From Tubiluchus corallicola (Eukaryota; Priapulida; Priapulimorpha; Priapulimorphida; Tubiluchidae), in the NCBI GenBank assembly GCA_030141605.1, contig JAQGDQ010000799.1:1-32238 (forward strand): DNA of 32,238 nt, written 5' to 3'. The notes under the pieces were generated by a model that searched no databases, had not been told where the DNA came from, and worked only from the letters and a program-made list of their open reading frames with translations. Numbering within the stretch: position 1 is the first letter of the stretch; each line of letters begins with the position of its first letter. Positions 1 through 24,365 of the stretch are shown here, piece after piece. The translations under genes were made by a program, and so were the position numbers.

Positions 1-2893
1 TTTTAGCGATGCTGTTCCTATGATAAAACCATTATATAATCTCATATCAACACACATGTAATGTCTCTTCCTATGAGTTGCTAAAGAATACACACACAAA
101 ACAGTTTTAGCGATGCTGTTCCTATGATAAAACCATTATATTATTTCATACCTAACACACATGTAATGTCTCTTCCTATGAGTTGCTAAGGAATACACAC
201 ACAAAACAGTTTTAGCGATGCTGTTCCTATGATAAAACCATTATATAATCTCATATCAACACACATGTAATGTCTGTTCCTATGAGTTGCTAAGGAATAC
301 ACACACAAAACAGTTTTAGCGATGCTGTTCCTATGATAAAACCATTATATAATCTCATATCAACACACATGTAATGTCTCTTCCTATGAGTTGCTAAAGA
401 ATACACACACAAAACAGTTTTAGCAATGCAGTTCCTAGGATAAAACCATTATATAATCTCATACTAACACACATGTAATGTCTGTTCCTATGAGTTGCTA
501 AAGAATACACACGCAAAACAGTTTTAGCGATGCAGTTCCTAAGATAAAACCATTATATAATCTCATATCAACACACATGTAATGTCTGTTCCTATGAGTT
601 GCTAAAGAATACACACGCAAAACAGTTTTAGCGATGCAGTTCCTATGATAAAACCATTATATAATCTCATACTAACACACATGTAATGTCTCTTCCTATG
701 AGTTGCTAAAGAATACACAAACAAAACAGTTTTAGCGATGAAGTTCTTAAGATAAAACCATTATATAATCTCATATCAACACACATGTAATGTCTCTTCC
801 TATGAGTTGCTAAAGAATACACACACACAAAACAGTTTTAGCGATGCAGTTCCTAAGATAAAACCATTATATAATCTCATTTCAACACACATGTAATGTC
901 TCTTCCTATGAGTTGCTAAAGAATACACACACAAAACAGTTTTAGCGATGCAGTTCCTATGATAAAACCATTATATAATCTCATACTAACACACATGTAA
1001 TGTCTCTTCCTATGAGTTGCTAAAGAATACACACACAAAACAGTTTTAGCGATGCAGTTCCTAAGATAAAACCATTATATAATCTCATACTAACACACAT
1101 GTAATGTCTGTTCCTATGAGTTGCTAAGGAATACACAAACAAAACAGTTTTAGCGATGCTGTTCCTATGATAAAACCATTATATAATCTCATATCAACAC
1201 ACATGTAATGTCTCTTCCTATGAGTTGCTAAAGAATACACACACAAAACAGTTTTAGCGATGCAGTTCCTATGATAAAACCATTATATAATCTCATATCA
1301 ACACATATGTAATGTCTCTTCCTATGAGTTGCTAAAGAATACACACACAAAACAGTTTTAGCAATGCAGTTCCTAGGATAAAACCATTATATAATCTCAT
1401 ACTAACACACATGTAATGTCTCTTCCTATGAGTTGCTAAAGAATACACACACAAAACAGTTTTAGCGATGCAGTTCCTAAGATAAAACCATTATATAATC
1501 TCATACTAACACACATGTAATGTCTCTTCCTATGAGTTGCTAAAGAATACACACACAAAACAGTTTTAGCGATGCAGTTCCTATGATAAAACCATTATAT
1601 AATCTCATATCAACACACATGTAATGTCTCTTCCTATGAGTTGCTAAAGAATACACACACAAAACAGTTTTAGCGATGCTGTTCCTATGATAAAACCATT
1701 ATATAATCTCATACTAACACACATGTAATGTCTGTTCCTATGAGTTGCTAAAGAATACACACGCAAAACAGTTTTAGCGATGCAGTTCCTATGATAAAAC
1801 CATTATATAATCTCATACTAACACACATGTAATGTCTCTTCCTATGAGTTGCTAAAGAATACACACACAAAACAGTTTTAGCGATGCTGTTCCTATGATA
1901 AAACCATTATATAATCTCATACTAACACACATGTAATGTCTCTTCCTATGAGTTGCTAAAGAATACACACACAAAACAGTTTTAGCGATGCTGTTCCTAT
2001 GATAAAACCATTATATAATCTCATACTAACACACATGTAACGTCTCTTCCTATGAGTTGCTAAAGAATACACACGCAAAACAGTTTTAGCGATGCTGTTC
2101 CTATGATAAAACCATTATATAATCTCATTTCAACACACATGTAATGTCTGTTCCTATGAGTTGCTAAGGAATACACAAACAAAACAGTTTTAGCGATGCT
2201 GTTCCTATGATAAAACCATTATATAATCTCATATCAACACACATGTAATGTCTCTTCCTATGAGTTGCTAAAGAATACACACACAAAACAGTTTTAGCAA
2301 TGCAGTTCCTAGGATAAAACCATTATATAATCTCATACTAACACACATGTAATGTCTCTTCCTATGAGTTGCTAAAGAATACACACACAAAACAGTTTTA
2401 GCGATGCAGTTCCTATGATAAAACCATTATATAATCTCATACTAACACACATGTAATGTCTCTTCCTATGAGTTGCTAAAGAATACACACACAAAACAGT
2501 TTTAGCGATGCAGTTCCTAAGATAAAACCATTATATAATCTCATACTAACACACATGTAATGTCTCTTCCTATGAGTTGCTAAAGAATACACACACAAAA
2601 CAGTTTTAGCGATGCAGTTCCTATGATAAAACCATTATATAATCTCATACTAACACACATGTAATGTCTCTTCCTATGAGTTGCTAAAGAATACACACAC
2701 AAAACAGTTTTAGCGATGCTGTTCCTATGATAAAACCATTATATAATCTCATATCAACACACATGTAATGTCTCTTCCTATGAGTTGCTAAAGAATACAC
2801 ACACAAAACAGTTTTAGCGATGCTGTTCCTATGATAAAACCATTATATAATCTCATACTAACACACATGTAATGTCTCTTCCTATGAGTTCTA
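1..2893. repeat. 104-bp minisatellite, about 28 tandem units
   Basis: Units start at 1, 105, 210, 314, 418 and so on every 104 bp (a few are 105-106) until the array stops abruptly at about 2893, inside a unit. It extends left past the window edge. Each unit begins with TTTTAGCGATG, has ATTATATAATCTC in the middle and ends in an ACACAC-rich run. Units differ by a few diagnostic sites, such as gctgttcctatgat, gcagttcctaagat and gcagttcctaggat. On the minus strand the array lies downstream of hexosaminidase exon 9, so it is inferred to be intronic. Confidence 0.98.
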
Positions 2894-3455
2894 TAATCGT
2901 CCACAACAAACACCAGGGGATTCAAAACCAGTTAGCCTCAGCTGAAGAGGCAGTAATCCAATTCAGACAAACGATCAACTAGACTACTCAACAGTTTGGA
3001 TAATTTCCCAGCTTTCAACATAGAATTACGGTGAAATGAAAATTCTTAGAGTTTGATTCCATCGAAAGCAAATTTAAGCGGTCATCCAAACGGTCATTTT
3101 CGACCATTTTTTCCGGCATTTTCTGTTTTAAAACTTTTCAACTTGACGCTTCAGAAAAAAACAGGTGTTTCCCTACACATTAATTAACGACTTAAGCTAA
3201 TTACAAAAACAATCAAAATCTTGTTTTTAAATTTATCTTTTAAAACAATGTCTATGCCACGATGAAGTTCTCGATTTTGTTGCGTCTGTCAATTCCCTTC
3301 AAACGACGGCAGAAGAAAATTATAAATGAAGAAATGAACGAACGAATGCCTACGAACGAATAAAACTATTGATTAACTCCTTCAGAACTGCACCTCTCAA
3401 AATAGATCTTACAAGACCTAGGACTTTTCTGCTACTGTATGAGCACAGACATAAC
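2894..3455. other. AT-rich non-coding spacer
   Basis: I see no exon, RNA gene or repeat here. I searched it for the missing hexosaminidase C-terminus on the minus strand and found no GEACLWGE-like or PRLWPRA-like translation. It is inferred to be intronic sequence between the minisatellite and the next interspersed repeat. Confidence 0.5.
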
Positions 3456-4030
3456 TAAATGATTGCAAGTTAGGTACTGTACTATTCAGGAGAATCTTGG
3501 CCAACCAATCATGCAATTTGTTTATACATTTACAAGTGATTTCATTGGATAAAATTAAGAAGAACATGCCCATTTTAGGCTCTCCAACTTGGTCTATCAA
3601 GTAGCTTAGTCTGGTGTATACTTGCGCAATCGTACACACTGATTTATTAATCGCCTGTTTACTACAGCCCAAGCTGTGCAGTGTTCTGCTGCTATTCCAG
3701 GAAAAACCAACTGATCAGGCCAGGGAGAAATTAAGGTCGTTTCATCTTTTAACAGGAATTTCTCATTAAAAATAGAGTAGACTTGATGCCAAAGCGTATC
3801 AGACTGTTGTGTCTGGATAGTTGGAAATTTCTACATTAGCTGATTTCACACAAGTGATGCTGTACATTGTTACAGTGCAAACGCTGCAGTTACTGAGATT
3901 TTTCCAATTTGTTCACCAAAAATCGGTTTTTAATTTATATAAGGCAAGCTAATGTATTTTGTATATAATTTTGCATGAAAATCCACTGTGCGAGGAATAG
4001 AAACCTACAAAAATTATGAAATATAACGTA
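3456..4030 (-). repeat. Interspersed repeat family D, copy 1
   Basis: The reverse complement of this stretch matches 20685-21165 in several blocks. Examples are a block with TTTTTGTAG, TCCTCGCACA and TGCAAAATT at its start, and one with CTAAAATGGGC, TTTTATCCAAT and AAATGTATAAACAAA at its end. Order and spacing are kept, so the two are diverged copies of one element. I could not define terminal repeats. An 84-codon open frame here (3418-3672) is not conserved with the other copy and is not called as a gene. Confidence 0.7.
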
Positions 4031-4164
4031 ATCGTTGCTTAGTGAGAGCAGCTTTTCATGAACCCGTGCAAAATGCAGCAAACGCTTACGATCCAGAATG
4101 AGGTAAGCAGCGTTTACCAGACACGTCGCTTAAATTGCCTTCACCCATGAGAACACATCGTAAC

Positions 4165-4268
4165 TGCCCAGGCACACACACGCAAGCATACACGTGCACA
4201 CATGCAAATGCACACGCATAACAATACTCAACCACAAAAGCACAGATCCACACACACGCACGCACGCA
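4165..4268. repeat. Degenerate CA-rich simple repeat
   Basis: Alternating CA, CG and TG dinucleotides (cacacacacgc, acacacgcacgcacgc) sit just downstream, in gene orientation, of the exon 9 donor. Any open frame that reads on from exon 9 through this tract is an artefact. Confidence 0.8.
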
Positions 4269-4291
4269 CTTCCTGGAGGAGTTGCCCCCAC

Positions 4292-17348
<13,057 letters not shown>

Positions 17349-17439
17349 GATGAATGCTTTGATCCGGTCCTCATTGGCATGTCACCTTACAGTACCTAAA
17401 AACAAAGGAGAACTATGATTTAAAATTATGTACAGTGAA

Positions 17440-17460
17440 TTAAAGGAAAAATCAACCCTC
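17440..17460 (+). mobile_element. Solo MITE terminus
   Basis: TTAAAGGAAAAATCAACCCT resembles the inverted right end of the family C copy at 24064 (TTAAAGGAAAGATCAACCCT). Nothing else of the element remains: the 123-bp array begins immediately after it. Confidence 0.6.
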
Positions 17461-18090
17461 GAACAACATTTAATATACACTTGAGCTACGACTTCATGTC
17501 CGCGTAATGCGTGATCCTTAATGCGCAATGCGTGATGTGTATTCAGGCAATAACCATCACGTTCGAGTGAATACGTATCACGTGAACATCATTTAATATA
17601 CACTTGAGCTACGACTCCATGTCCGCGTAATGAGTGATCCTTAATGCGTAACGCGTGATGCGTATTCAGACAATAACCATCACGTTCGAGTGAATACCTA
17701 TCACGTGAACATCATTTAATATACACTTGAGCTACGACTCCATGTCCGCGTAATGCGTGATCCTTAATGCGCAACGCGTGATGCGTATTCAGACAATAAC
17801 CATCACGTTCGAGTGAATACCTATCACGTGAACATCATTTAATATGCACTTAAGCTACGACTCCATGTCCGCGTAATGCGTGATCCTTAATGCGCAACGC
17901 GTGATGCGTATTCAGACAGTAGCCATCACGTTCGAGTGAATACCTATCACGTGAACATCATTTAATATACACTTGAGCTACGACTCCATGTCCGCATAAT
18001 GCGTAACGCGTGATGTGTATTCAGACAATAACCATCACGTTCGAGTGAATACGTATCACGCATCACGCATTGCGGATTACGCATTACGTA
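17461..18090. repeat. 123-bp tandem array, five units, each with a hairpin and TCACGTGA box
   Basis: Units start at 17461, 17584, 17707, 17830 and 17953, exactly 123 bp apart; the last has a short deletion. Each contains cttgagctacgactccatgt, a run of gcgtaatgcgtgatcc-like words, and a dyad of gtgatgcgtattca against tgaatacctatcac (12 of 14 bases pair, loop about 22 nt). TCACGTGA closes the first four units, at 17578, 17701, 17824 and 17947. The tail at 18055-18090 is an inverted run of the gcgtgat words. It lies 110-740 bp upstream of the hexosaminidase start codon. Confidence 0.95.
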
Positions 18091-18344
18091 CACATGGAAA
18101 CTCTTCCACGTGTTTAAATATAAACTGTTATATATTCATCACTCATCATGTAGACATGGAATTGCACCTTTAAAAAAATTAAAATTACAAAAAAATGTGC
18201 ACAATGAAATGCTTTGCTTATTAAAAATGCAAAATAAATTCAAATCAATCCTATTTCCCGCCAAATGAACCTCGCTGCAGACCCGTGTACACCCACGATC
18301 TGCACTGAGTGCTTAAAATGTTATTGCTACGAAACCAGAACGTC
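18091..18344. other. Upstream spacer
   Basis: AT-rich sequence with one more CACGTG hexamer at 18107-18112. No other signal recognised. Confidence 0.4.
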
Positions 18345-18520
18345 TGACCAGATGGTTTACTCTAGTGGTAATGCGTCCGCCTTCCGCCTAGAAGGTCGTG
18401 AGTTCGACACAGAAGCCGGGTCAAACTAAATGGTACCTATTGTTGCCCTGCCTGGCATGTGGTATTTAAGGTAAAAGTGGGGTAATAATAGTCTAAACTG
18501 GGGTAATAATAGTCTCGATT
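18345..18520 (+). mobile_element. tRNA-derived SINE
   Basis: An A box, TGGTTTACTCTAGTGG (18353-18368), and a perfect Pol III B box, GTTCGACAC (18402-18410), flank cgtccgccttccgcctagaa. This is the layout of a tRNA-like SINE head. The body has ggtacctattgttgccctgc and cctggcatgtggtatttaag, a central block of a type I recall from mollusc SINEs. It ends in a twice-repeated ggggtaataatagtct. Confidence 0.75.
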
Positions 18521-18550
18521 ATATAGGTGTAGATTTGTTATTTACAGTCG

Positions 18551-19192
18551 GTCCAAAAGCGATGTCCTCTTCTGGTCAGGGAACTCACACACCCACAATC
18601 AAAGGTAACCTTCAAAAGCTGTCCTCTACTGGTCAGGGAATTCACATCCCCACAACCAACCGTAACCTTCGAAAGCTGTCCTCTACTGGTCAAGGAACTC
18701 ACATTCCCACAACCAACTGTAACCTTCGAAAGCTATGTCCTCTACTGGTCAGGGAACTCACATTCCCACAACCAACTGTAACCTTCAAAAGCTATGTTGG
18801 TCAGGGAACTCACATCCCCACAACCAACCGTAACCTTCAAAAGCTGTCCTCTACTGGTCAGGGAACTCACATCCCCACAAGCAACAGTAACCTTCAAAAG
18901 CTATGTTGGTCAGGGAACTCACATCCCCACAACCAACCGTAGCCTTCAAAAGCTATGTTGGTCAGGGAACTCACACTTTCACAATCAATCGTAACCTTCA
19001 AAAGCTGTCCTCTACTGGTCAGGGAACTCACACTCCCACAATCAATCGTAACCTTCAAAAGCTGTCCTCTACTGGTCAGGGAACTCACACCCCCACAATC
19101 AATCGTAACCTTCAAAAGTTATGTCCTCTACTGGTCAGGGAACCCATACCCCCACAATCAATCGTAACCTTCAAAAGTTATGTCCTCTACTG
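18551..19192. repeat. 52-59-bp minisatellite, 11 units
   Basis: Units contain ggtcagggaactcacatccc, then cacaaccaaccgtaaccttc, then aaaagct. The joint is either gtcctctact (57 bp), atgtcctctact (59 bp) or a shortened atgtt (52 bp). The shortened form recurs three times, so the array grew partly by copying blocks. Open frames across it are repeat artefacts. Confidence 0.96.
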
Positions 19193-20046
19193 CTCACACC
19201 TCCACTTCCGGGCGTGAGCACCAGTTACAACGCAATACACAAGCACCAACCACACCTTAATTAACGGCACCACAGCAGAGCCCACAGCAAACACCCGCAC
19301 TCACGGTTTTTACATAGTCACCAGGTATGCACGATCACCACGAAGTCATGAGAAGCCATGTCGTCAATTATGACGAAATACGTCACTCTTTATTTCAGAA
19401 TCTTGATTCACCCAAGAACAAAAGGCAATTTACATCAGAAATAATCATAAACCAAACCACGGTAAGTAGCAAAACGTGCGTACATCGTACATTTTCATAG
19501 CAACACCAACAACCTGTCACGAATAACGACAACTACGACAAAAGTACTTCGAGATAACAAAGTGCATGGCTTCACTCTATCTTGAGCGTTTCTATTTTGC
19601 ACATAGATCATGAAACAAGCTTTTCAAATACTAGGTCGTTCCAAAGCTATTTTGAACACAGGCACACAGATAATTGGTATTTGCACGCGTGTAATATCTT
19701 TGTTTAAAAAGCTAACATCGTAGAACATTCGTTTACATATGCAAGGGTACTGCAAAGCTCGGTTTACAAAACACTGTAGAGACTGTACGTCAAACTTTAT
19801 AAACAAAATTTATAAGACATTGACATCGCACGGAGATTTTATCACTGCCCACAGGCTGTAGAAAGTATATATTATGGTTTAGAAAAACACTTCGGCATGC
19901 GGTGCTGTCCTTTCTACTTCCTGACCAGGCAGAACGCATGATCCACAGTTTAAATCAGAGCTTTTTTCAGAGCTGTTTCGACAAACAAGCGTTTAAAACA
20001 CTTATTTTTGTTTTGCTATCAGTTGTGATAGCAAAACACAGATTTA
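19193..20046. other. No recognised feature
   Basis: About 850 bp without repeats shared in the window and without convincing exons. Confidence 0.4.
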
Positions 20047-20166
20047 GACTACGGCCAAATCACGTTGAAAACACCGGTTCTCGTCTGATCACCGAACTTA
20101 AGCAACGTAGAGCCAGGTTAGTACTTGAATGGGTGACCGCCTAGGAATACCAGGTGCTGTAAGCTT
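20047..20166 (+). pseudogene. 5S rRNA-like sequence (SINE head or pseudogene)
   Basis: Exactly 120 nt align end to end with animal 5S rRNA. Conserved blocks are atcacgttgaaaacaccggt, tctcgtctgatcaccgaa, ttaagcaacgt, gttagtacttg, tgggtgaccgcct and ggtgctgt. From memory of animal 5S it has about eight changes, several G to A (ttgaatggg, cctaggaatac, gtaagctt). The internal promoter region is largely kept. There is no T-run terminator after it; the sequence continues into a GC-rich body, so it is more likely the head of a 5S-derived SINE than a functional 5S gene. Confidence 0.85.
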
Positions 20167-20650
20167 GCCGGATGTCCACACTGTATCTCGACACTAGGCG
20201 GAGGAGCTGCACAAGCAGCCAATGGCTAGAGGGCGGAGGAGGTCAAGTGACCCAACGGAGAGGGGGTTCCTGTTGTCTGGGCAACTCAGGATCTCCATAC
20301 ACCTTGCCCAGGCGTGCGCCCTGGAGACGTTCAAGGATCGCACTGCTCAGCCACAGTCGACCTTGCAGCTCCATCAATGTGATCAATAACTGACTCTATT
20401 GGCGCACTCGGACGTCCCGAGACAGAAGGATGCTAACCACACCAGCGAGGAAGAGAGGGGTTCCTGTTGTCTGGGCAACTCACGCTCTCCACACACCTTG
20501 CCCAGGCGTGCGCCCTGGAGACGTTCAAGGATCGCACTGCTCAGCCACAGTCGACGCTGCAGCTCCATCAATGTGATCAATACCTGACTCTCTTGGCGCA
20601 CACTCAATTGTCTTCCGAGACAGAAGGATGCCAACCATCACAACTAAACT
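20047..20650 (+). mobile_element. 5S-derived SINE with duplicated body
   Basis: After the 5S head comes a GC-rich body in which a segment of about 195 bp is present twice, starting ggttcctgttgtctgggcaa at about 20265 and 20459. Shared parts include ccttgcccaggcgtgcgccc, tggagacgttcaaggatcgc and actgctcagccacagtcgac. Both copies end with ccgagacagaaggatgc. There is no TTTT from 20167 to about 20695, as expected for a sequence transcribed through by Pol III. The body may derive from a LINE 3' end, but I cannot name it. Confidence 0.72.
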
Positions 20651-20684
20651 GAACGAATGCTAACTCCTTTCGGACCGCAAGCGT

Positions 20685-21165
20685 CGGTAATTCGATAATT
20701 TTTGTAGCTTTCTACTCCTCGCACAATGGACTTTCAGGCAAAATTTACATGTATGAATTTGCTTACGTTACACAGCTTACAAAGCTATTCTTGACGGAAA
20801 AATTAAAATAAGCTTTCAGTAACTGCAGCATTTGCAATTATTACAATGTACAGTATCACTTTTGTGAAATCAGCTAATGCAGAAAATTTCAAGTGCTGTT
20901 AAAAACGACCTTAATTCGTCCTTAGCTGATTGGTTGTTTTTTCCTGGAAGAATTCTGTACAGAAGACAGTTCTCCTCGACTGCTGCAAGCTGTCGATCAA
21001 TAAATTAGTATGTACGATCACGCAAGTGTACACCAGACTAAGCTACTCAATAGGGTGAGTCAGAGTGCCTAAAATGGGCGTATTTTTCTTAATTTTATCC
21101 AATTAAATCATTTATAAATGTATAAACAAATACCATGATTTAACAGAACAGTACATGTTACCTAA
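20685..21165 (+). repeat. Interspersed repeat family D, copy 2
   Basis: It matches the reverse complement of 3456-4030. Blocks: taatttttgtag, tcctcgcacaatgga, aaaatttac, taagctttcagtaactgcag, ttgtgaaatcagctaatg, cctaaaatgggcg, ttaattttatccaatt and aaatgtataaacaaa. Confidence 0.7.
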
Positions 21166-21183
21166 TCACATTGTTGTGTCTGT

Positions 21184-21391
21184 ACTCATAATAATAATAG
21201 TCGTAGATAACAGTCTCTACAGATAATAATAATAGTAGTAGCAGTAGCTGTAGCTGCTGCTGTTGCTGTTGTTATCGTCATCGTCATCATCATCATCATC
21301 ACCAGCTGCTTCATCATCATCAGCAGCAACATCATCATCATCAACATCATTATCATCATCATCATCACCATCACCATCATCATCATCATTT
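21184..21391. repeat. Compound triplet tract (ATA/GTA/CTG then CAT)
   Basis: ataataatag changes to gtagtagcag, then ctgctgctgttg, then gtcatcgtcatcatcatc and on to CAT repeats with occasional CAC or CAG. All interruptions keep the 3-bp phase, so poly-Asp and poly-Met frames are open on the minus strand. There is no evidence that it is coding. Confidence 0.95.
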
Positions 21392-21589
21392 ATTCTAACA
21401 TACATACTTAGAATAGACATGTACATGCAGTTCAATTAGTTAGTATATAAGCAGACAGATTAGCAAAAACAACAAAACATGTTACACAGTAAATTAATAC
21501 CAGAACTTCAAGCTACTAAATGCATTTTAGAACTTAGATACAATCTTAATGCACAAGAAAAACAACACCCTACATAACTAAAGCTTCGA

Positions 21590-21800
21590 AAAAATTCGTC
21601 TCGAAATTTTGCATCACTTACATGCTGTCTTATTGCGCACAGCGCTTGCAATAGCAGTAACGCTGTGTTAAACTTGTACATTTAAACACCCGCGATGACC
21701 ATCAGGCGCAGTCATTTTAACAGTGGTTTATACAACATTGCGTAAAGTTTGAAAAAATAATCAGAACATTCGTAGCGCACTCTTCGCCAACTAAGCAAAA
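21590..21800 (-). repeat. Interspersed repeat F, inverted copy
   Basis: The reverse complement carries the family F blocks seen at 14340 and 25425, including AAAATGACTGCGCCTGATGG, TCATCGCGGGTGTTTAAAT and CAGCGTTACTGCTATTGC. Confidence 0.65.
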
Positions 21801-22765
21801 GTTTAAATTACTTTATCTTGTCAATAAGATCAATAATGTTCTGTGAAGATGAATCAGTGGTGCACACTGGGATGGTGGTCCAGTGACGTTTATCAGGAAG
21901 CGTGAATATTTTAAATTCAAGGTACAAAAGTATTTTATTCAGGTAAGCGTAATGCTACGTGACATAACTTTGTATGAAAACACAGCTTAACATTGTCTTT
22001 TCTTCCTCTGATTTTGTTGTGCATATATGTAATGTCGCCATCGGAACACTATGGCAGGAGATTTAAAATTAAAATAAACAAAAATTCCTTTCAACGCGAG
22101 TACGATATATGCATAAAATTGCTGTAAAGTAATATAATTTTTAAAGCGATTTTTCTGAAACGGACTTCAGGTGTCCCTTTTATTGTCTAAAGTTTTTTTT
22201 CGCTGTTAATGACCTATCATACTGCCCAGACAGGCTTGAAAGTGATATCTGTATCCAACATGTTAATCACTAATAGTTAAAAAGGTGCCAGTTCTGCCAC
22301 AAACGACGCCTACAACTAAGCAGCAGCCTTTTCTTGCTCTTAAACAATATTTGTGTACATTCGTGCTTTTGTTTAACAGCTTTCCCTGAAGTACCTCAGT
22401 AAATGTTTGTGGAATTTGCTGACGTCGACTGCACTCAATCAAGAATGCCAACTACCATTATCATTATTCTCAACCGTTAATGTTCAGTCACGTTTCGAAA
22501 GCAATAACTTTTCTGCATTAGCAGCAACAGAACGCGATGGCCATTAAGCTAAATCGGAAAGAAGAAATGCTTTAAAGGAAAAGATAACACAAACTTAAAT
22601 CAGGTCATCGATCCAGCGGCATTCTCTTCAAATTGTTGCAGAACTACATAGAGTCTACTAAACGTTTTGCTAATTGACTGTACGTGTATATTGATTTGTA
22701 ACCTGAATTGTTTTGAATTTTGGGAATTTTGGACTCCTGTATTCAACACGAGTTATTGAGCAATC
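21801..22765. other. No recognised feature, one solo MITE-like terminus
   Basis: The only signal I see is TTAAAGGAAAAG at about 22572, which resembles the shared MITE terminus but has no partner that I can identify. Confidence 0.4.
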
Positions 22766-23395
22766 ATACTTTTGTATAACTAATATGATGATATACATTG
22801 ATAATCATTTCTGGCATTGCTTCTGTATTCTGTGAGCTTTTTATATTTCAATTTTAAGTGTTAACTAATGAATTACTTGTGTTTTTGAACTAACTATCTA
22901 TATTATATTACAAGAATATATTATAGTAATACTTTTGTATAACTAATAGCATGATGTACATTGATAACTGTTTCTGGTATTGCTTCTGTACTCTGTGAGC
23001 TTTGTATATTTCAATTTTAAGTGTTAACTAATGAAATACTTGTGTTTTTGAACTAACTATCTATATTATATTACAAGAATATATTATAGTAATACTTTTG
23101 TATAACTAATAGCATGATGTACATTGATAACTGTTTCTGGTATTGCTTCTGTACTCTGCGAGCTTTGTATATTTCAATTTTAAGTGTAAACTAATGAAAT
23201 ACTTGTGTTTTTTAACTAACTATCTATATTATATTACAAGAATATATTATAGTAATACTTTTGTATAACTAATAGCATGATGTACATTGATAACTGTTTC
23301 TGGTATTGCTTCTGTACTCTGTGAGCTTTGTATATTTCAATTTTAAGTGTTAACTAATGAATTACTTGTGTTTTTGAACTAACTATGTATGTAAC
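22766..23395. repeat. 163-bp tandem repeat, about 4 units
   Basis: The block taatacttttgtataacta starts at 22927, 23090 and 23253 (163-bp steps), with a more diverged first unit from about 22768 and a truncated last one. Units share agcatgatgtacattgataa, ctggtattgcttctgtac and cttgtgttttt. It is very AT-rich. Confidence 0.95.
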
Positions 23396-23577
23396 TGTAT
23401 TCTTGATAACCAGTTGTATATACCTGTTCTCAAGTAAAATGTATTTGTTGCACAGTGGAAAAACTCCGATCAGTAATATTACTGTATGTCAATCCACTTA
23501 AAATAAATAAAGTTTATATATAAGGGAAAGCACAATTCTGACTGAATGTTGAATTTATTTTACTGTTAACACTTAAA

Positions 23578-24067
23578 ATATAACAGTGAAATTTGCAAAA
23601 AACTGTTTACAAAGCATAAAGATACTTTACACCATTGCTGCATAGAAATTTTCAAGCGAGGTGGTAGCTGCCATTGAATTGAAAATTATGACGTAACTGG
23701 TGGACTTCGTGACTTTACGTAACTGTATCGTAGCTTTCTGTATGCGCCCACTGTTTTAACTAATTCAAACTTGTGCAGTTTACCTAATGTTGAGGCAAAA
23801 ATACCACAAAATTAGCTATCTAATTATTTTGCAAAAGCTGTATATACGTTTGGTGAAGATTGACAGTGCGCTACTTTTCTTCAGGATGAATGACGTCATT
23901 GGAAGAAGAACAGGTGTTGAAAATCGGAGCGCCCAAGCATAAAGTGATCGCGACTTTAAAGTAATTTTACTAATTACACGAGACACTTGTCACACTTTCA
24001 TTACTAAATCCTTTTCCCAAACATTGAAATAAGCCTAACCTCCTAGAAGGGTTGATCTTTCCTTTAA
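23578..24067 (-). mobile_element. MITE family C, inverted copy
   Basis: Reverse complement of the 14973 family. In this orientation it ends gatctttcctttaa, the inverted shared terminus, and it keeps aatgacgtcattgg with a perfect TGACGTCA at 23891-23898. The far end, around agtgaaatttgcaaaaaact, matches 15395-15420. Confidence 0.8.
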
Positions 24068-24365
24068 CTCGCTTAACTGACATGCAAAAACGTATTTCAC
24101 TGCACAAACAGAAAACTAATTAACTAAGATCTTTTTATGACAGGTTTAGAATTTCGTGGCATCAAATACAATCCTTTAATAAGCACCACAATGTTGAAAT
24201 GCTCCCAGCGAAAGAACGTAAAGGGTTAAACTGTTAAACCTTGCAAAGAAAAACACAAATCAAGTCAAATCAAACTTTATTTAAAGTCGGGTTTTACATA
24301 AACATAGAAACACTAGCTTCTAAGAGCTATTACGCCAACTCATATTACAAAACGAATATACTGAT
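24068..24365. other. Spacer with a possible retroelement tail
   Basis: Around 24258-24290 the sequence caagtcaaatcaaactttat followed by ttaaagtcgg resembles the tail region of some non-LTR elements, but I cannot confirm this. Nothing else is seen. Confidence 0.3.

Noticed and set aside
1-2893. CRISPR-like regular array
   Set aside because: The whole 104-bp unit is repeated, not a short repeat with unique spacers, and the context is a eukaryotic intron.
3418-3672. 84-residue minus-strand protein
   Set aside because: It lies in interspersed repeat D and the frame is not kept in the second copy at 20685-21165.
4130-4291. Extension of hexosaminidase exon 9 to a stop at about 4130
   Set aside because: The frame runs into a CA/GT simple repeat and no longer matches the family; the GAG|GTGGGG donor keeps the phase and the expected break.
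18353-18410. Functional tRNA gene
   Set aside because: The A and B boxes are good, but the arms do not pair into a proper cloverleaf and a SINE-like body follows.
20047-20166. Functional 5S rRNA gene
   Set aside because: Several substitutions at conserved positions, no T-run terminator, and fusion to a repeated GC-rich body point to a SINE or pseudogene.
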